From positions 16,599 to 80,598 of the forward strand of contig CAYVWB010000011.1 of NCBI GenBank assembly GCA_964455395.1: a DNA stretch of 64,000 nucleotides. Direction: 5' to 3'. The position numbers and the translations under genes are program-made. The notes beneath the pieces were generated by a model that was not told the DNA's origin, searched no databases, and saw only the letters and a list, made by a program, of their open reading frames with translations. The stretch comes from CAYVWB01 sp964455395. Its GTDB lineage: Bacteria > Desulfobacterota > Desulfovibrionia > Desulfovibrionales > Desulfovibrionaceae. Positions within the stretch are counted from its first letter, which is position 1. Each line of letters opens with the position of its first letter. Positions 21,901 to 24,676 of this stretch are shown here, in pieces.

Positions 21901-22943
21901 TCAGGCGCCTTTCCGATTGGTTTGAATGATATTGAGCCTGTCTCCGACAGTCCGTAATTCGGACAAAAAACATCCCTGGTTATACCTAATTCTCCAAAAA
22001 TTCGTACAAACTTACTCCAGACAGCCTGCCTTATCGGCTCGCCCCCGCAAATAATCGCTTTCAAAGTCCGCAGAGAATATTGCCTGACTGTATTGCTGTT
22101 CAACTCTCCACAGCAAAGCTCCAATGCAAAGTTGGGCGCACCGGTGTGCGTGGCTGCATGCTGGTGCACACTTTCGAACCATAATCCGGGAGATCTGACA
22201 AAATCGCCTGGCGAAAACAGGAGCGATGAGGCGCCGCTGAACAGCGGAGCAAACAGGCCTACGATAAGTCCAAAGCTATGATACAGCGGGGCCCAGGAAA
22301 CGACGCGACTCGTTTTGTCCATTTCCCACTGGCGCGAAGCCACGGAGGCCTGTGCGAGCAGGTTGCCATGGCTCAGCATGACGCCCTTGGGGGACCCAGT
22401 CGAACCGGATGTGTACAGGAGCAGCCCCAGATCTTGAGAAGTACAAGGGCGATTGGGCAGTACGATCGACGGCTGCGAGCCGACATCAGGGACTGTGATA
22501 GAAGGAACTGTTGGTCGAAGACGCGCCCCCAGGATCGAGGCCGATGTCTGGTCCAGCAAAACACCCGAGACATCAGCGTGATCGCAAATTACTTCAAGCT
22601 TTTGGACAAGGGCTTCCACCGGCGTGTGCAGACTGAACGCCGTTGGAGTGGGGACGAGGTTGGCGCGCCAGCATGCGAGTATCGCCGTTACGAAATCGAG
22701 ACCGTTCAGGGAGGCGATAGCGATGCGCGATTGCGGTTCGAAGTGGTGCTGGAGGGTTGTGCTCAAAAAGGCCGTTCGCTCGGCTACCGCCCCAGCCGAC
22801 ATGAAAACTGCAGGTTCGCGCCCCTCCCGCCAGCCGAACCATAGCGCATCCGGAGCCGAGTCTGCCAGCGCCTGCATTGCATCCAGCAGAGTGGCGCCGC
22901 CCTGCGCGCTGAACAGCCTCGAACCATATCGCATAGCATCCAT
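960..22943 (-). CDS. Giant trans-AT polyketide synthase, FAAL-loaded, ending in a condensation domain
   Basis: A 7,327-residue multidomain enzyme. Order and key residues: FAAL 1-565; ACP1 (Ser626); KS1 (Cys864, His999, His1041); KR1 (Tyr1667); C-methyltransferase near 1850-2140; ACP2 (Ser2220); KS2 (Cys2484, Ala2619 in place of His); O-methyltransferase-like near 2960-3270; ACP3 (Ser3395); KS3 (Cys3672, His3807, His3847); a Ser-less ACP-like insert (His4020); KR2 (Tyr4592); ACP4 (Ser4757); KS4 (Cys5018, Ala5153 in place of His); ACP5 (Ser5563); thioesterase (Ser5751, His5958); KS5 (Cys6184, Asn6318 in place of His); ACP6 (Ser6594); condensation domain (HHxxxD at 6924-6929); a docking-like tail. 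No acyltransferase occurs after any KS, although the flanking linker is kept, which is typical of trans-AT synthases. Malonyl units must come from an acyltransferase outside the window. The start follows a weak Shine-Dalgarno (GAAG). The product cannot be named. Confidence 0.93.
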   Translation of the reverse strand: MDAMRYGSRLFSAQGGATLLDAMQALADSAPDALWFGWREGREPAVFMSAGAVAERTAFLSTTLQHHFEPQSRIAIASLNGLDFVTAILACWRANLVPTPTAFSLHTPVEALVQKLEVICDHADVSGVLLDQTSASILGARLRPTVPSITVPDVGSQPSIVLPNRPCTSQDLGLLLYTSGSTGSPKGVMLSHGNLLAQASVASRQWEMDKTSRVVSWAPLYHSFGLIVGLFAPLFSGASSLLFSPGDFVRSPGLWFESVHQHAATHTGAPNFALELCCGELNSNTVRQYSLRTLKAIICGGEPIRQAVWSKFVRIFGELGITRDVFCPNYGLSETGSISFKPIGKAPEFLTLERNALERNVVEISRTGKRFRQVVELGNVAEELDVRLVRQDTVGACGDDEIGELWVKGPSVMRGYWKGDVATQEAFSRGNDSCHEQFFRTGDLGFTRGGKLFLVGRAKEAFIVSGRNFYPEDIESTIRETALWSDVSVAAFTVEKDDREWLHVLVERKEGLDDASLRRCMGSMVQAISMQHGLGVDVLSIVALGALVKTDSGKIQRRLSKEKYLKGELSIHCFYDASMSQNSCMIDASVDQAVECLVRNILPNVLKCDCRMLNAQTSVSVLSISSVDAIRIAAEIEQVFEIKLSPVALYETSTIGSLAELISTKLQKIKKPSSCYRKELHAQAALPQRADIAILGCSCRFPGGINNLEELWKTVLENREVIAPIHATRPWLLQDLSPYPHEFQSSIPCFGGFLEDIDCFDASFFGVSPLEAQCMDPQQRILLEIAWETFERSGYAPGALAGSKIGVFVGAHNVDYAELIAKRHDMVRSYGAFLDSGSHLSILPHRISRYFDLQGPSEVVNTACSSSLTAVARAVTALQHGECSMALVLGINLILSMRLHVSAQQAGMLAKDGQCKPFDATADGFVRSEGCAALLLKNTIDAQKDHDYISCLIKGAFTNHDGRSNSLRAPNMHGQKRLLSEAWKRANTPPETIGYIEAHGTGTALGDPIELQAIAEAIEETKETKAPFEVSLGSVKSVLGHMESAAGLGGLFNALLAIRNGTIPGQKRLGDMNPYYCLENTPLSTPRNNRPWPRPVMANNVEAPRRAGVSSFGFGGGNAHVVLEEFISDNPAGVSRPSAWRLIPLSASNDERLYAAVESLILHLEEHAHFLHLDDVAFTLQVARDSFSSRKIFVASTISELLHEMRSFMDHNSLSQPRVACPELLKADECVQEAILLAEQWLQGNDVDWYSLYGEQLPKRIPLPGYPFAREKYWLEDGSETTHENPQVHAKANLPSRRTDQAFSGAPHVLLTPVWDVLRPDFTPTPLQQARALLCNGASSFVDSFSRYFQGIIEFKVEVGKEGAAFVEKCKAHDPFEHFIWIAPEEPAHSASASASEHFAQAQRTGVMQLFELLKALLSLGYAERPLCLTIILPHTRALGSNEFSVPMHAPVRGLVGVAVQEHPQWRARILELPDDEPWAAEQLFQLPCSNPARTYALSRGEWFEQALIPAELQAPRTMPIRRGGVYVILGGAGGLGALWTHHLQQQFDANVIWLGRRPPDAVDWPQFLRHKPQYFQVDACDFSALDQVAAAIRQIHPRIHGVIHSAVGAFDRSVAAMTAAEFREILAVKVDASVNIAQAFEKDALDFFLFFSSVAAFEHHAGMSGYAAGCAFKDAFAQWLNTRMAGKAAVINWGYWDRGAGDAIPESFKARIRLNGAEPIDPEAAFTALEQLLGGPLSQAAFLRTSRRPPLPQTLESEQLFEVARAAPNVGGAVAAALQGVGFTNNAVESLKKVQCPTMRKLLLQFLHAALATLDGFSPEASRVTPLYARWVEQSIRFLEDGGVLDPRHPPQTETLWRLWDERREAWLANPDHKADALTAEACLRVLPDVLAGRRNPTEILYPNASVALVEGVFKGNRVADCFNERLAEALVAAVRERLRLDPSASLRILEIGAGTGSATGFVLEKLTPYTGHVAEYRFTDLSRAFLHHGEDAFGEGRPWFVTQRFDVERPLAPQDMPLGHFDFVIAVNVLHATRNLRRTLQNAKAALCKHGMLLLNELTAAHLHAHCTFGLLEGWWLAEDPELRIPGAPGLYPDAWRRLLETQGFLDVSFPVAAAQELGQQIILAVSDGLVRQTDETAASLVAEAPAARAAPRPLSGETPPPGLDPPEATRSAAPACSRENVKARLIAHLTSVMAETLRARPSSLAPDVPLHSYGVDSILITQLTNRLRETYKHVDATLLFGETTIEALADHFLQEADPGVVKLPETSTNVDTTASAASSTVTREEPRGPQHVHAAEDAATTPRAAVIPHDALAVAIIGMSGRFPQASTTRDFWKHLLEGRHCIVETPAERWDWRETYMADPLQAGAHGKSCSRWGGFLEDVYAFDPSFFRMTPKDAAEVDPQERLFLMEAWKALEDAGCAPSRLSADRRKRTGVFGGVTKLGYSHFAPEGVGPRTSFASLTNRVSHFLNLQGPSQPVDAMCASTLAAVHQACMYLVKGEGELAIAGGVNLYLHPSTYAQLSRAQLIAPGDSCAALSENAAGFVPGECVGAFVLKPLALAEREGDPIHAVIRGSGVNHDGASAGYAIPNPTQQAALFKDVLDTSGFAPETIGYIETAASGSPQGDASEMAALRAAYGTRAPASRNEDGSSPYRMGTLKPNMGHAEAASGAAQLVKVICSLRTRTLAPSRLEGPPHPDIPFEKLPFVLQRTRAPWTPFPRPDAPSDEAPLPLRAGVTSIGAGGVNAHCILEEHVGEHGLPSGGLPAPEGPLVFLLSARTRSRLAVYVDRWLEFLTAEENDPAAVGPALRAKGKGALAAACYTLQTGREPMACRLAVICEDAEDLVRQLRSWREDGAVTETLHQGNCEGSRTRLPASVDAALQGRVLRELAALWTLGNAVDWDVLHTTPPRRMAGLPTYPFETTPCRPAAANASAPPQATRPGENPAAAFYTHEAHVLQRALSDAPEFTRQATRQATPEATRRNDDIPDVIPDAFPDVIPDAFPDVFQDEFLTFAPFPERVPWFSMTRALTDPAAHPEAVAMVKARQREMRRTLFDGVDFDRLHRVLDIGCGYGTDVIQLARAFPHLRTCGYTITEAQAALANERIRRLGLRPRAEVHHKDSATDPFPTDMDLALGVEVTFHIKDKDGLFANLAAALKEDGRLLLVDYIANRRGAIEDEALSVFIPTAPEWVEMLTRHGFVLDEAVDVSPQIAHFVHDPGFEANIAHLEEAPRAMWRNFANQAVALEKRWITYSLLKLRKATRQDAAARRERNTRGLRRQTPYPDAVAAMEARGGAAYPREPEPLCGAARESFQEGGARPREGRPNAGCEGRQYPGCEVSASGAATSGAATSSPPPPSSLGVIREGLLEILEGATGLARERLLGDEGFRALGITSLNAVEVLEAVNTAFDLRLPTSALFACGTVRALAEHVAQAQSTRTSASTRQPTTASCQESLTTSCDEPTSGELSQHGADVHARTHPQLQAVASWGRQDERMRLPASPCGHGPWAKVVREAVAVVGMGCRCAGADSPEALWEVVRHGKDCLREVTDPQWLAHFRTHGMHGPPMRYGAMADVDCFDHAFFRISPREAAAMDLNTRHFLETGYGALEHAGYAPGSLAGGRVGIYAGVMGFSPKAHDCSHFALLGGEPSILAARLAHFLDLHGPAVAVNTACSSSLAAVDMARQALQLGEVDMALAGGVSIWDHPADFVTMENAGMLSPSRTCRPFDDAADGILVGDGVGVVILKRLGDAQRDGDHIHGVILASGVNQDGRTAGLTQPSYLAQSRLQAAVYREAGISPTRIQYLEAHGTGTTLGDPVEIHALTESFRKFTTRKSFCATGSLKANIGHTAAAAGVLGLIKTLLALHHGELPPSIHYINENRHIRFDESPVYVNARRAPWPAGAEGPRLAAVSSFGFSGTNVHLLVEEPPRQQETHAEARSSTGPWVFPLSARDEAGLRAAAERFRGWLRASDLPQQKKGEDKAAHKRDLQATCREALAALLAVEPADLGMEDAFEDLGVDHVLQRRLAEALQQAGLTRATVACCAECETLAQLAAHLRDEDTDRSAAEAFDLGDVAYTLQVGRDAMEARLAVVADSPDELDAALTAFLEERAEGAFVWGMVDQGDDQWSDRALAVSQLDKTSNSRDLMDAADLVDGAEAAARRWVAGGVVAWAGLHIGRRPRRAPLPGHAFEKTRVAPPPFADTTRPSMRPEPLASDGMAKRPPAPLFFRPAWRPAAPGEGASPACPRRVVLLLPPWEAHAAALAGVDAALEASRPSIHAVAAPHWEESDAAHQYETAALAVLARLRELHATADKAPVLLQVVTAEEGDAAASHLLTGLAGLLRTASLEHPRLHGQLVAVPPGVETAMLDVLLEEDARQPDDAFIRHIPPSGLRPADVRAASLLRVLPGWEEFSPREHARDEGSLVSEPSCAWRPRTEKARRGVYLITGGAGGLGLLTAEDIVRRVDPVTVVLVGRTPASALGASIQGRMAAMQSAAHKVEYRQADVTDRRAVEALVGAVSREHGHITGVIHAAGALRDGLLVNKTAADCAAALAPKTAGVVHLDAATRDMKLDCFVLYGSGASQGNAGQGDYAAANAFLEAFARHRHALTLAGERRGATLCINWPLWREGGMRVDERTAARLRQRAGMEAMDTTTGLQALHSGVAAVRAGETACQLMVITGERATIRRYVAAGRQLQEAETAPRRERPFEKTQRTPHAAALAQGVTQRVKEVLGRAVHLPPEHIDARAPLERYGLDSILIAQMRRELERALGELPRTLFHQHKTLEGVARHCVRTAPEACARWADAAPHHAAPHHTPGAAFVELRSTAASVRSRPESPDSPDSPIAIIGAAVRLPHADTPDEFWRDLVAGRSRIVPWPGDRWPHADWFEPTPAEAVRRARSYIGHGGHLAGFADFDPQFFNIPPSEALEMDPQLRLMLTVCWEAMESAGCAPKTRKQGEDGAVGVFVGASRTGFALHTHLAPTLGESRLPVASLSAMANRVSHHLDLHGPSLTVDAMCASALVAIHHACESLRSGRSRLALAGAVNCYLHPREFIDLCVAGLATPESAVHCFATDGAGFLPGEGAGAVALKPLRHAEADGDVILGVIEAVEMGHTGATAGFTAPDPAAQARVAAAALERAGVRPSDIGYVECAANGSALGDAVEFEALRQALQGRADEAGGGNGRCPVGTVKPNIGHLEAAAGLSQLVKVLEQFRHETLAPTLVEPTRLDASLPWAASSLRLVRRAEPWPASAATPRRALITAAGAGGVCAAMVVRDHHSSSPTAGAPPSVRDVPKTVTSKETGDSANRAGAWPQLIPLSANTERQLRSAAEALRDRLRADPLPLASVARTLQEGRTPLRRRLAVIAEDSASLCAALDAFLHGELLPHCRVGDAMEALARGDDLAPERQARETAQALAERDLDVLAEFWTRGVDDIEWSALRDLAPPKVSLPTHPFARMRLWLDPSTAPTAADGSAAVRSGDVAALRPVSRHPEKEASHEARTPRVSQGAVDAGASTSPRSDAVSEEASLLAQLESLIREVLHLPTTETLDAAATFTALGLDSIHVTRFMARLSAVVGASLRETLVFDHPTIPALAAHLATLPAVLQRFRQSTRVGREGPAGSDFAGDCEETRATGGSASSDRSCDASFMARMQAARRRFPEAVLLTPKDAVRESDVLPTLFCIHPMSGDVGVYQALAEAGRNRFRVVGLRARGFLTEADPLDDMEAMGRLYADIVNTLEPRGPRHLLGASMGGAAAYETARRLARLGGAPQSLTLVEAPLVQTATDAWLWRATVRENLLMNANFLLVTMLHLDPAFRERKRRGDVHWSDLEITAAEVRDIPEETLPDHLAQRIRDRGAAPDHALLTQRLRSMARVHDANLRALRRYGVPTASREEALAAMRTVFARTESATAVGDGVYNPEYLRRIDRAQGSLASSFAGWETLLPGMRQERLPGTSHFDALGGEAATARLAEIVTETLAATGSASTATASPDGTRLRGDGSIGIHAAGGPQVGATPRGAVYGEKAIAIVGASCRLPGADSLAGLGTLMARGDSVLGPLPRDRGWDLDALRAAGVDVRRGGFLTGVDHFDPLFFNIAYHDAVTMDPAERLFLEEAWRAVEDAGVDPTALETTPWGVFCGGGGDYTLLVKAVTGVSPHATAATIPGRVAFTLGVTGPCLAIEAGCASSLAAIAQACEALDSGRCEAAIAGGVWIHSTMNLLTHLGRMGFFSPHGGRILTPHAEGMAPAEGVGVLVLKPLQAALDAGDRVHAVIEGWGVNHNGKSNGLNAPSGRAQQALLAQVYERFGVNPATVDVVEANATGTPLGDAIELQALQAFFGGRQEVRPRALITVENAIGHAFHASGAAHVLHLVLAMKAQSIPGSYGQGGTLGEDAPAFYLNETPAPWPGVSHKPRRGAVNSFGAAGTNVHLVLAQAPAEASATSPEDAVIAASQDGKDAARRAFPPLDQPSPPFRRRRCWVMAAPSGETAELHAADVPELPLDPRLARIESLVGIHTRADHTREWSGDNSPGDEGAAPTSMDDAPAEVRTGAGDDATDTPRDDGMEEVLAAVMAVTGHPREDMDPDAPLRRYGLDSLMRMRLLAMINTRRGVNLQLADLDKARTAAGLADLVKAHASPGSRQSSTLRPPADSVIEGARTPEAAWFFTRLERLTAESSTAGGVAWSSRETVQADEPSETDESGALVLERLLAEGVGVLRDGARMLFVAHSSRHPEGMRTSPRETLETTLDAALQAEGALAALARTCAATLPPGALLTPVTQEQRLNLHHSEAMGKASRNLQHVFAMEAPPGSDRPDRPDRPDRPDRLDCDRLRHALAMTAARQDVLRAAFRWVGEDWAMVTAPPAAVSAVSAVSAGLLKEMTMADPAAFQRFIATERAKRFDVAAGPLFRFWLCHCGETTLLGMVAHHALADAFTPGILHADIMNAYAALDTSSQTQARAPSPYWAYALAQRHELTHNAAATMAFWRERLAGRSAAMRLPPRRLPDPAHASEAADAAGRRVLTLSETFAAQARRLQLEYDITLTQLFMAATAALLTQGLGNPDAVLQVMTSHRDRPELAQTAGEFTNLLFLPLEGPAASGEGGALAFLKAIKARILEGLAHQKVPLEPLLHWVGMEGLPGYFTHGGGVVVDSADLDGAALAAVPAAGTLHGRSLYADTILEEDAAALTGATFATLSFQVLKVEGRIHLVTVYAKTRLEEDAAAALATALVASASALTRHALETREAHEQQSPASQGRRGLRMLEEAFAPLEAWTSQTACPETEPARIAEERDPQVLDALDRSRRGAITLEELEDELTKALERATTQGVDA
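2329..2355. repeat. 9-bp tandem repeat, three copies
   Basis: Three near-identical copies of GCCGAGACT/C within the condensation domain coding region, read on the minus strand as a repeated Val-Ser-Ala tract. In frame, so length change would be tolerated. Confidence 0.8.
2476..2516. repeat. 9-bp tandem repeat encoding Pro-Asp-Arg
   Basis: Four exact copies of CGGTCGGGG plus a partial fifth. On the minus strand they encode a PDR repeat inside the condensation domain, shortly after the first conserved segment. The 9-bp period keeps frame. Typical of slipped-strand expansion. Confidence 0.92.
3024..4943 (-). other. PKS module 5: KS with His-to-Asn change + ACP6
   Basis: Residues 6001-6640. KS5 (about 6025-6455) has EAGCASSL (Cys6184) and NAIGHAFHASG (His6357), but EANATGT puts Asn6318 where HGTGT has its first His. 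Unlike KS2 and KS4, the TGT part is retained, so this KS departs from an active sequence by fewer changes. Decarboxylative condensation is not expected from family knowledge. ACP6 is YGLDSLMRM (Ser6594). No reductive or methylating domain is present. Confidence 0.83.
4944..6113 (-). other. Internal thioesterase / alpha-beta hydrolase domain of the PKS
   Basis: Residues 5611-6000, between ACP5 and KS5. An alpha/beta-hydrolase of thioesterase type: TLFCIHPMSGD near the start, nucleophile elbow GASMGG with Ser5751, and PGTSHFDALGG with candidate catalytic His5958. Thioesterases normally end an assembly line; here KS-ACP-C follow in the same chain. It may offload, transfer to an alcohol or amine, or be a relic of a former terminus. 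The residues look intact, so decay is not indicated. Confidence 0.82.
6114..8543 (-). other. PKS module 4: non-extending KS0-ACP
   Basis: Residues 4801-5610. KS4 (about 4843-5280) has Cys5018 in DAMCASAL and His5197 in NIGHLEAAAG, but the HGTGT stretch is AANGS, with Ala5153 in place of the first His. Its C-terminal edge is also divergent (GAGGVCAAM). It should accept and pass on the chain without extending it. ACP5 is LGLDSIHV (Ser5563). No modifying domain lies between them, so this module appears to be a pure relay. Confidence 0.85.
8414..8440. repeat. 9-bp tandem repeat before KS4
   Basis: Two exact copies of GGCTGTCCG and one variant (GGCTTTCCG), encoding SPDSPDSP in the linker just before KS4 of the polyketide synthase. 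Confidence 0.85.
8544..12623 (-). other. PKS module 3: KS-KR-ACP with ACP-like insert lacking Ser
   Basis: Residues 3441-4800. KS3 (about 3512-3928) is complete: Cys3672, His3807 and His3847. Inside the post-KS linker, between PLSARDEAGLRAAAERF and DLGDVAYTLQVGRDAME, lies about 100 extra residues with the helix pattern of a carrier protein, but LGVDHVLQRRL places His4020 where the phosphopantetheine Ser should be. KR2 has GGAGGLG near 4447, Ser4580, Tyr4592 in DYAAANAF, and Asp in the ALRDG loop (B-type by rule). ACP4 is YGLDSILI (Ser4757). Predicted unit: a second malonyl extension reduced to beta-hydroxy. Confidence 0.87.
12624..16148 (-). other. PKS module 2: non-extending KS0-OMT-ACP
   Basis: Residues 2266-3440. 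KS2 (about 2313-2755) keeps Cys2484 in DAMCASTL and His2665 in NMGHAEA, but the HGTGT segment reads AASGS, with Ala2619 in place of the decarboxylation His. In trans-AT systems this marks a transfer-only KS0. A methyltransferase of the small-molecule type follows, with LDIGCGYGTD at 3067-3076. It differs from the cMT of module 1 and is best read as an O-methyltransferase acting on the beta-hydroxyl made by module 1. ACP3 carries Ser3395 in LGITSLNAV. The linker before the methyltransferase holds a 24-bp tandem repeat. Confidence 0.85.
13921..13990. repeat. 24-bp tandem repeat in PKS linker
   Basis: Two perfect 24-bp units (13931-13954 and 13955-13978) flanked by partial units. On the minus strand they encode a repeated IPDAFPDV unit in the linker between KS2 and the O-methyltransferase domain. 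Frame is kept. Confidence 0.9.
16149..20903 (-). other. PKS module 1: KS-KR-cMT-ACP
   Basis: Residues 681-2265. KS1 (about 691-1124) has a complete triad: NTACSSSL (Cys864), EAHGTGT (His999) and GHMESAAG (His1041), so it should extend. KR1 has the NADPH loop GGAGGLG near 1529 and the Ser1654/Tyr1667 pair; the Asn normally four residues after Tyr is Cys. The Asp marking B-type ketoreductases is not seen (FDR where LDD is expected), so an A-type alcohol is my tentative reading. The methyltransferase has the SAM motif EIGAGTGSAT near 1952, placed for alpha-C-methylation. ACP2 is GVDSILI (Ser2220). Predicted unit: alpha-methyl-beta-hydroxy. Confidence 0.88.
18850..22200. other. Low-GC segment inside the PKS gene
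   Basis: Hand counts on 60-base lines give 37% GC at 21241-21300 and 42% at 20101-20160, against 72% at 9121-9180 in the same ORF. The trough covers the later part of FAAL, ACP1, KS1 and the start of the post-KS linker. GC rises again in the early FAAL (about 60% near 22321) and from about 18.6 kb leftwards. The borders are approximate. The reading frame is continuous, so this is a compositional mosaic, not an insertion that breaks the gene. Confidence 0.8.
20904..22943 (-). other. PKS loading module: fatty acyl-AMP ligase + ACP1
   Basis: Residues 1-680. The adenylation signature YTSGSTGSPKG is at 177-187. GRNFYPEDIES and the C-terminal DSGKIQRR, with the likely catalytic Lys, are hallmarks of fatty acyl-AMP ligases, so the starter is probably a free carboxylic acid activated with ATP and passed directly to the carrier. 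ACP1 carries its attachment site in LSISSVDAI (Ser626), where the usual DSL reads SSV. Chain length and substrate cannot be read from sequence. The DNA of the later FAAL and ACP1 is much AT-richer than the downstream modules. Confidence 0.9.
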
Positions 22944-23909
22944 CCAGGCTTCACAAAATTATGACACCTCAGCAGTCGAGCTAAAAAACTGCAGTCTCGC
23001 AATTTTGTTGAAACCTAGCACGCCTGTATCTGCCGTCAACACATAATATTTTGCTGAAAATTCATCATGACACGCAATGAGTTCACATATTTTGCTTGAG
23101 TATTTTTCTTGCACAAAAACAGCTTGTTACAGAATATTAGCATTAACAATCAGGCAAGTACTGTTGAAATCAATGCTGAATCATCATACAGTTTTATTCC
23201 CTGTATTTTTCTTGCCAGCCACGCTCGAGTGACAGCCGGTTTCGGCGCGTAGCTGGCTTCATGCGCTAGCAATCAAGCACACTTCAACTCACAAAGCGGC
23301 ATGCATGATCAGCTTGCACGTAATTCAATCGTTAACCTCAGCGAGAGGTGGCTTTCGTGGCGACGAAACAACACGGATCGTGGACTCGCCATCGGGGAAG
23401 TGCAAAAGATGCCGGGCATGCGGCGCAAAAAAGAGGCGCGCCATGGCGACGCCCTGCCATGCCTGCCGCCATATCGATATAGCGATACTATCGTGTCATT
23501 GCGGTCGAAGCCGCTTGCAGCGAATTTCGACAATCTGACGACTTTTCGTTGAGAGCGTCGAGCGTTCGTAACGGCTTTTTCGGTATGAGGGGGTGTCGGG
23601 TTTTCGCCAAGCTGCAGACTCGGCTTTTTCACGGACGGCGTTCTTCGTGTCTCCATTGCAGCCCGCCCCGGGTTGTTCTACTCTGACTGCAGGTTTCCTC
23701 TCATGAAGCCCTCCAGATCCTTTTCGACAATATTCAAGGCCTCTCACCACCTTCTTTGCACTATGAGACTACCAACAATGCATTTGATCATGCATCCATG
23801 GAAACTGCAGAGAGCACCCTTGTGTGCAGTTTTGTGATTTTATTTCCGCCGGAACGCTTCGCTCTTCTCGTTTAGTTGCGTCAAGCTCAATACTCATGTC
23901 GAGGTTCCC
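22944..23909. promoter_or_regulatory. Divergent intergenic region between PKS and O-methyltransferase
   Basis: A 966-bp gap between two divergent genes. The part next to the synthase (about 22960-23230) is very AT-rich; the line 23101-23160 is 30% GC by count. It probably holds the synthase promoter. The middle part (23300-23760) has short frames on both strands without recognisable domains or good ribosome sites, and I see no gene there. I could not fix a -10/-35 pair with confidence. Confidence 0.45.
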
Positions 23910-24611
23910 ATGGCTTCAGACTATCGCATAATAAATGACACACTTTTTCAGTACATCGAAAGTGTTTCTCCTGTCGAACCGGACTTGCTGAACCGGTTGC
24001 GTCAAGAGACATCGGAGTTGCCGCGGGGCGTCATGCAGATACATCCCCTCCAGGGACAGTTCATGACCCTCCTCATCAAGTCCATCAATGCCGTCAAAGC
24101 AATCGAAATTGGTGTATTCACAGGCTACAGCAGTCTCTGCATTGCGGAGGCGCTCCCCGAGCACGGAATGCTTGTGGCATGCGACATCAGCAAGGAGTGG
24201 ACAACCATTGCACAGCGTTACTGGGAAGCAGCCAAGATTGAACACAAGGTCGATCTCAAGATCGCCCCAGCCGTAGACAGCCTCGATGCGTTACTTGCAG
24301 ATGGCCATGCGGACACGTTCGACTTCGTGTTCATCGATGCCGACAAAGAGTCTTATGAACACTATTACGAACGTTCGTTGAGACTCTTGCGCCCTGGTGG
24401 CGTCATCATGGTGGACAATGTGCTCTGGAAAGGACTTGTCCTTGACCCCTCTCACAACGACATCGAGACGCAATGCATTCGTGAATTCAACACAAAGAGA
24501 AAACACGACAGTCGCGTGGATGTAAGCCTGCTGCCCGTGGGTGATGGCGTAACGTTGCTGAGGAAACGAGAGAACGGCCATGCGACGCAAGGAGACGCCC
24601 AAGACGGGTGA
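23910..24611 (+). CDS. SAM-dependent O-methyltransferase (caffeoyl-CoA OMT-like)
   Basis: A 233-residue class I methyltransferase of the family that includes caffeoyl-CoA and catechol O-methyltransferases. Seen: the SAM-binding motif EIGVFTGYSS at residues 66-75, the acidic motif FVFIDADKESY typical of metal-dependent members, and GGVIMVDNVLWKG. Length fits the family (about 220 residues). A GAGG stretch precedes the ATG. It is divergent from the polyketide synthase and has lower GC than the genes to its right, like the neighbouring end of the synthase, so it may be a tailoring enzyme that methylates a hydroxyl of the product. That link rests on position and composition only. Another role, such as methylating a small phenolic or a carrier-bound intermediate, is possible. 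Confidence 0.85.
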   Translation: MASDYRIINDTLFQYIESVSPVEPDLLNRLRQETSELPRGVMQIHPLQGQFMTLLIKSINAVKAIEIGVFTGYSSLCIAEALPEHGMLVACDISKEWTTIAQRYWEAAKIEHKVDLKIAPAVDSLDALLADGHADTFDFVFIDADKESYEHYYERSLRLLRPGGVIMVDNVLWKGLVLDPSHNDIETQCIREFNTKRKHDSRVDVSLLPVGDGVTLLRKRENGHATQGDAQDG

Positions 24612-24657
24612 CAACAGGCGTTTCAACAGAACCCGCCACGCGGGTCGCAGGTTGTCA
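24609..24657. terminator. Hairpin between convergent genes
   Basis: A perfect inner stem ACCCGC-CAC-GCGGGT (24631-24645) lies within an outer inverted repeat TGACAAC...GTTGTCA (24609-24615 and 24651-24657). It sits between two convergent genes and could end transcription both ways. No long T-run is present. Confidence 0.5.
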
Positions 24658-24676
24658 CATGGCGCTGGGGAGGCGG

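Noticed and set aside
23300..23760. Small genes between the synthase and the O-methyltransferase, including one with CxxC pairs
   Set aside because: Overlapping frames on both strands, no ribosome sites, no domains. The Cys pairs are most likely chance.
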